Source: PGYR01 sp034670025 (GTDB lineage: Bacteria > Bacteroidota > Ignavibacteria > Kapaibacteriales > UBA2268). Taken from it: 64,000 nucleotides of DNA. Below, in pieces: positions 62,817 to 64,000 of the stretch. The position numbers and the translations under genes are program-made. Position 1 is the first letter of the stretch; every line of letters begins with the position of its first letter. A model generated the notes under the pieces. It was not told the origin of the DNA and ran no database searches. It saw only the letters and a list, made by a program, of their open reading frames with translations. Location: positions 806,001 to 870,000 of the forward strand of contig JAXMOE010000001.1 of the NCBI GenBank assembly GCA_034670025.1. Reading direction: 5' to 3'.

Positions 62817-63600
62817 TTTTCTTGTCTTGTTTTTGCTCGTCTTCTAACATATTTTTCATTACTTTTATTAACTCGGTCTTCTTGACATTCATTACTAATT
62901 TACCACTATCTGCTATTGATATCCACCCAGTTTCTTCCGATACTATTAGTACAATAGCATCTATTTGTTCAGTCAGCCCTAATGCAGCTCTGTGCCTGGT
63001 TCCTAAGTTTCTGCCGTTGTGCTTAGTTTCTGCCGACAAAGGAAGCACACAACGAGCAGCTGCTATTATATTCCCATCAACAACTATTGCTCCATCGTGC
63101 AGAGGCGATTTGGTTGAGAAAATAGACAATAGCAATTCCGTGCTAAGCGTTGCTTGCAAAGGGATACCAGTATCTATTGTCATTTTTACTGTCTGAGTCC
63201 TTGGGAACACAATCAACGCCCCAATGTGCTTTTCGGACATTTCGACTACGGCTTCGTGTATTACATCTAATGACTCGGAGACCTTGGTGTTCATGAAAAA
63301 CATAAAAAACGGTGTTCGGGTAATGAGTAATAACATCTTCCGCAGTTCTGGCTGAAATAATATAATGAAAGCCAATATCCAAATATCCTGAATTGTTTCC
63401 AATATCCAGTTAATTGAAGACAGATTAATGGCTTCTGTAATAAATTGCAGACCAATAAGGACAACCAAGCCAAACAAAATCTGTACGGCCACAGTGTCCT
63501 TCATTGCCTTATAAATCCAATAGAAAATAAATGCCACGAGGGCAATGTCTATCAGGTCGATAAAGGTTACGCTTAAAAATCCTATTCTAAATAGTTCCAT
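62809..63600 (-). CDS. cdaA: Diadenylate cyclase CdaA
   Basis: 263 residues from the ATG at 63600; a GTG at 63609 falls inside the predicted -7 element. Three N-terminal membrane helices (about 12-30, 37-57, 70-84) precede the DAC domain. DGA (169-171, in HDGAIVVDG) and RHR (202-204, in GTRHRAALGLTE) are the catalytic motifs that make c-di-AMP from two ATP. c-di-AMP controls potassium, osmotic balance and wall homeostasis. It leads a chain with miaA, dacB and an ABC permease; a CdaR regulator and glmM are not adjacent. Confidence 0.95.
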   Translation of the reverse strand: MELFRIGFLSVTFIDLIDIALVAFIFYWIYKAMKDTVAVQILFGLVVLIGLQFITEAINLSSINWILETIQDIWILAFIILFQPELRKMLLLITRTPFFMFFMNTKVSESLDVIHEAVVEMSEKHIGALIVFPRTQTVKMTIDTGIPLQATLSTELLLSIFSTKSPLHDGAIVVDGNIIAAARCVLPLSAETKHNGRNLGTRHRAALGLTEQIDAIVLIVSEETGWISIADSGKLVMNVKKTELIKVMKNMLEDEQKQDKKNA

Positions 63601-63608
63601 AGTTATCA

Positions 63609-63616
63609 CAAATATA
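63609..63616 (-). promoter_or_regulatory. Possible -7 element for cdaA
   Basis: On minus TATATTTG (63616 to 63609) matches TAnnTTTG and lies only eight bases before the ATG at 63600, so the mRNA would have almost no leader. Confidence 0.35.
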
Positions 63617-63687
63617 GAGAATTGTATTCAATTTATTTTATCTTGTGAATAAAAGACTTTATTAATTTACAAAACTGTTACATTCTT

Positions 63688-64000
63688 TTGTTTGAATTTG
63701 AACTTTTAGACTACATTCTTTTGTTTATTTTTGGCTACTTTGCCGGATTCGTTAATGTTTTTGCTGGTGGTGGCTCTACTTTGACCCTACCATTTCTAAT
63801 ATTAATGGGAATGGACGCGTCGGTTGCCAATGGTACAAACAGAATAGGAATACTTACTCAAACTATGGCTGCGAGTATGGCTTTCAAAAAAGAGAATTTC
63901 TCTAACTACAATTTGAGTCTCAAATTAGGGCTATTAACTGTACCAGGGGCAATCATTGGAGCATATTACTCCACAATGATTGACAACGCTACGTTTCAGA
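63688..64000 (+). CDS. TauE/SafE family transporter, 3' end outside window
   Basis: A frame opens after a TGA near 63645 and runs off the right edge. The only plausible early start is TTG at 63688; no ATG lies upstream. The sequence shows IFGYFAGFVNVFAGGGSTLT, then LPFLILMGMDASVANGTNRI, and LGLLTVPGAIIGAYYSTMID, the first repeat of the TauE/SafE family of membrane proteins that export or import sulfonates and related anions. About 104 codons of roughly 250 are visible. It is divergent from cdaA. Confidence 0.82.
   Translation, partial: MFEFELLDYILLFIFGYFAGFVNVFAGGGSTLTLPFLILMGMDASVANGTNRIGILTQTMAASMAFKKENFSNYNLSLKLGLLTVPGAIIGAYYSTMIDNATFQ

Overview
The window is AT-rich chromosomal DNA (roughly one third G+C by eye) from a flagellated, Gram-negative member of the Bacteroidota/Chlorobiota (FCB) group. 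The signs are two very large secreted proteins ending in type IX secretion (T9SS) sorting domains, a PorV/PorQ-type outer-membrane protein, several lipoproteins, promoters resembling the Bacteroidota -7 element TAnnTTTG, and few Shine-Dalgarno sequences. These stand next to motA/motB, flhF, flhG and a FliA-type sigma factor. Flagella plus T9SS at this base composition would fit Candidatus Kapabacteria or Ignavibacteria-like lineages. That placement is inference.

Layout. 1-2.9 kb (minus): a lipoprotein cut by the window edge, phoH, and two coiled-coil envelope proteins. 3-7.8 kb (plus): valS, nuoF, nadD. 7.8-13.3 kb (minus): a 1138-residue T9SS protein, a decayed RHS core fragment, and a truncated RHS protein with an HExxH metallopeptidase-like tip followed by a possible immunity gene. 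13.3-18.2 kb (minus): DUF4175, DUF4159, rsmG. 18.2-22.4 kb (plus): three glycosyltransferases with nth and a HAD protein among them. 22.4-28.7 kb: DUF3592, rpmB, a TPR lipoprotein, motAB, dprA, a polyprenyl synthase. 28.7-35.7 kb: an AddB-like nuclease (plus), then cca and a split transketolase with a lipoprotein gene between its halves (minus).

36-43.8 kb (plus) is a compact chain: flhF, flhG, a small membrane protein, fliA, an HDOD protein, a kinase-like protein without a visible phospho-acceptor, an AMIN/TPR/single-TM protein, a protein that is little more than a signal peptide plus a T9SS sorting domain, and a PorV-like protein. It joins polar flagellar control with T9SS-type parts and is the most unusual cluster here together with the RHS locus. 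43.8-54.8 kb (minus): rpe, a Lon-like protease, nuoI-nuoH-nuoG, a HisA-like protein lacking its catalytic Asp, ruvA, and a 1073-residue VPS10/BNR-propeller T9SS protein. 55-57.3 kb (plus): a protein with two GT2 and two TPR regions. 57.3-63.6 kb (minus): argD-like, SPFH protein, a lone ABC permease, dacB-like, miaA, cdaA. A TauE/SafE transporter starts on plus and runs off the right edge.

No rRNA, tRNA, CRISPR array, insertion sequence or prophage gene was found. Signs of recent mobility are confined to the RHS region (a 192-bp direct repeat and an unusually AT-rich tip and immunity candidate). No stretch over 300 bases lacks a gene or gene remnant; the longest non-coding ones (11496-11746, 35724-35976, 54834-55033) are described where something was seen.
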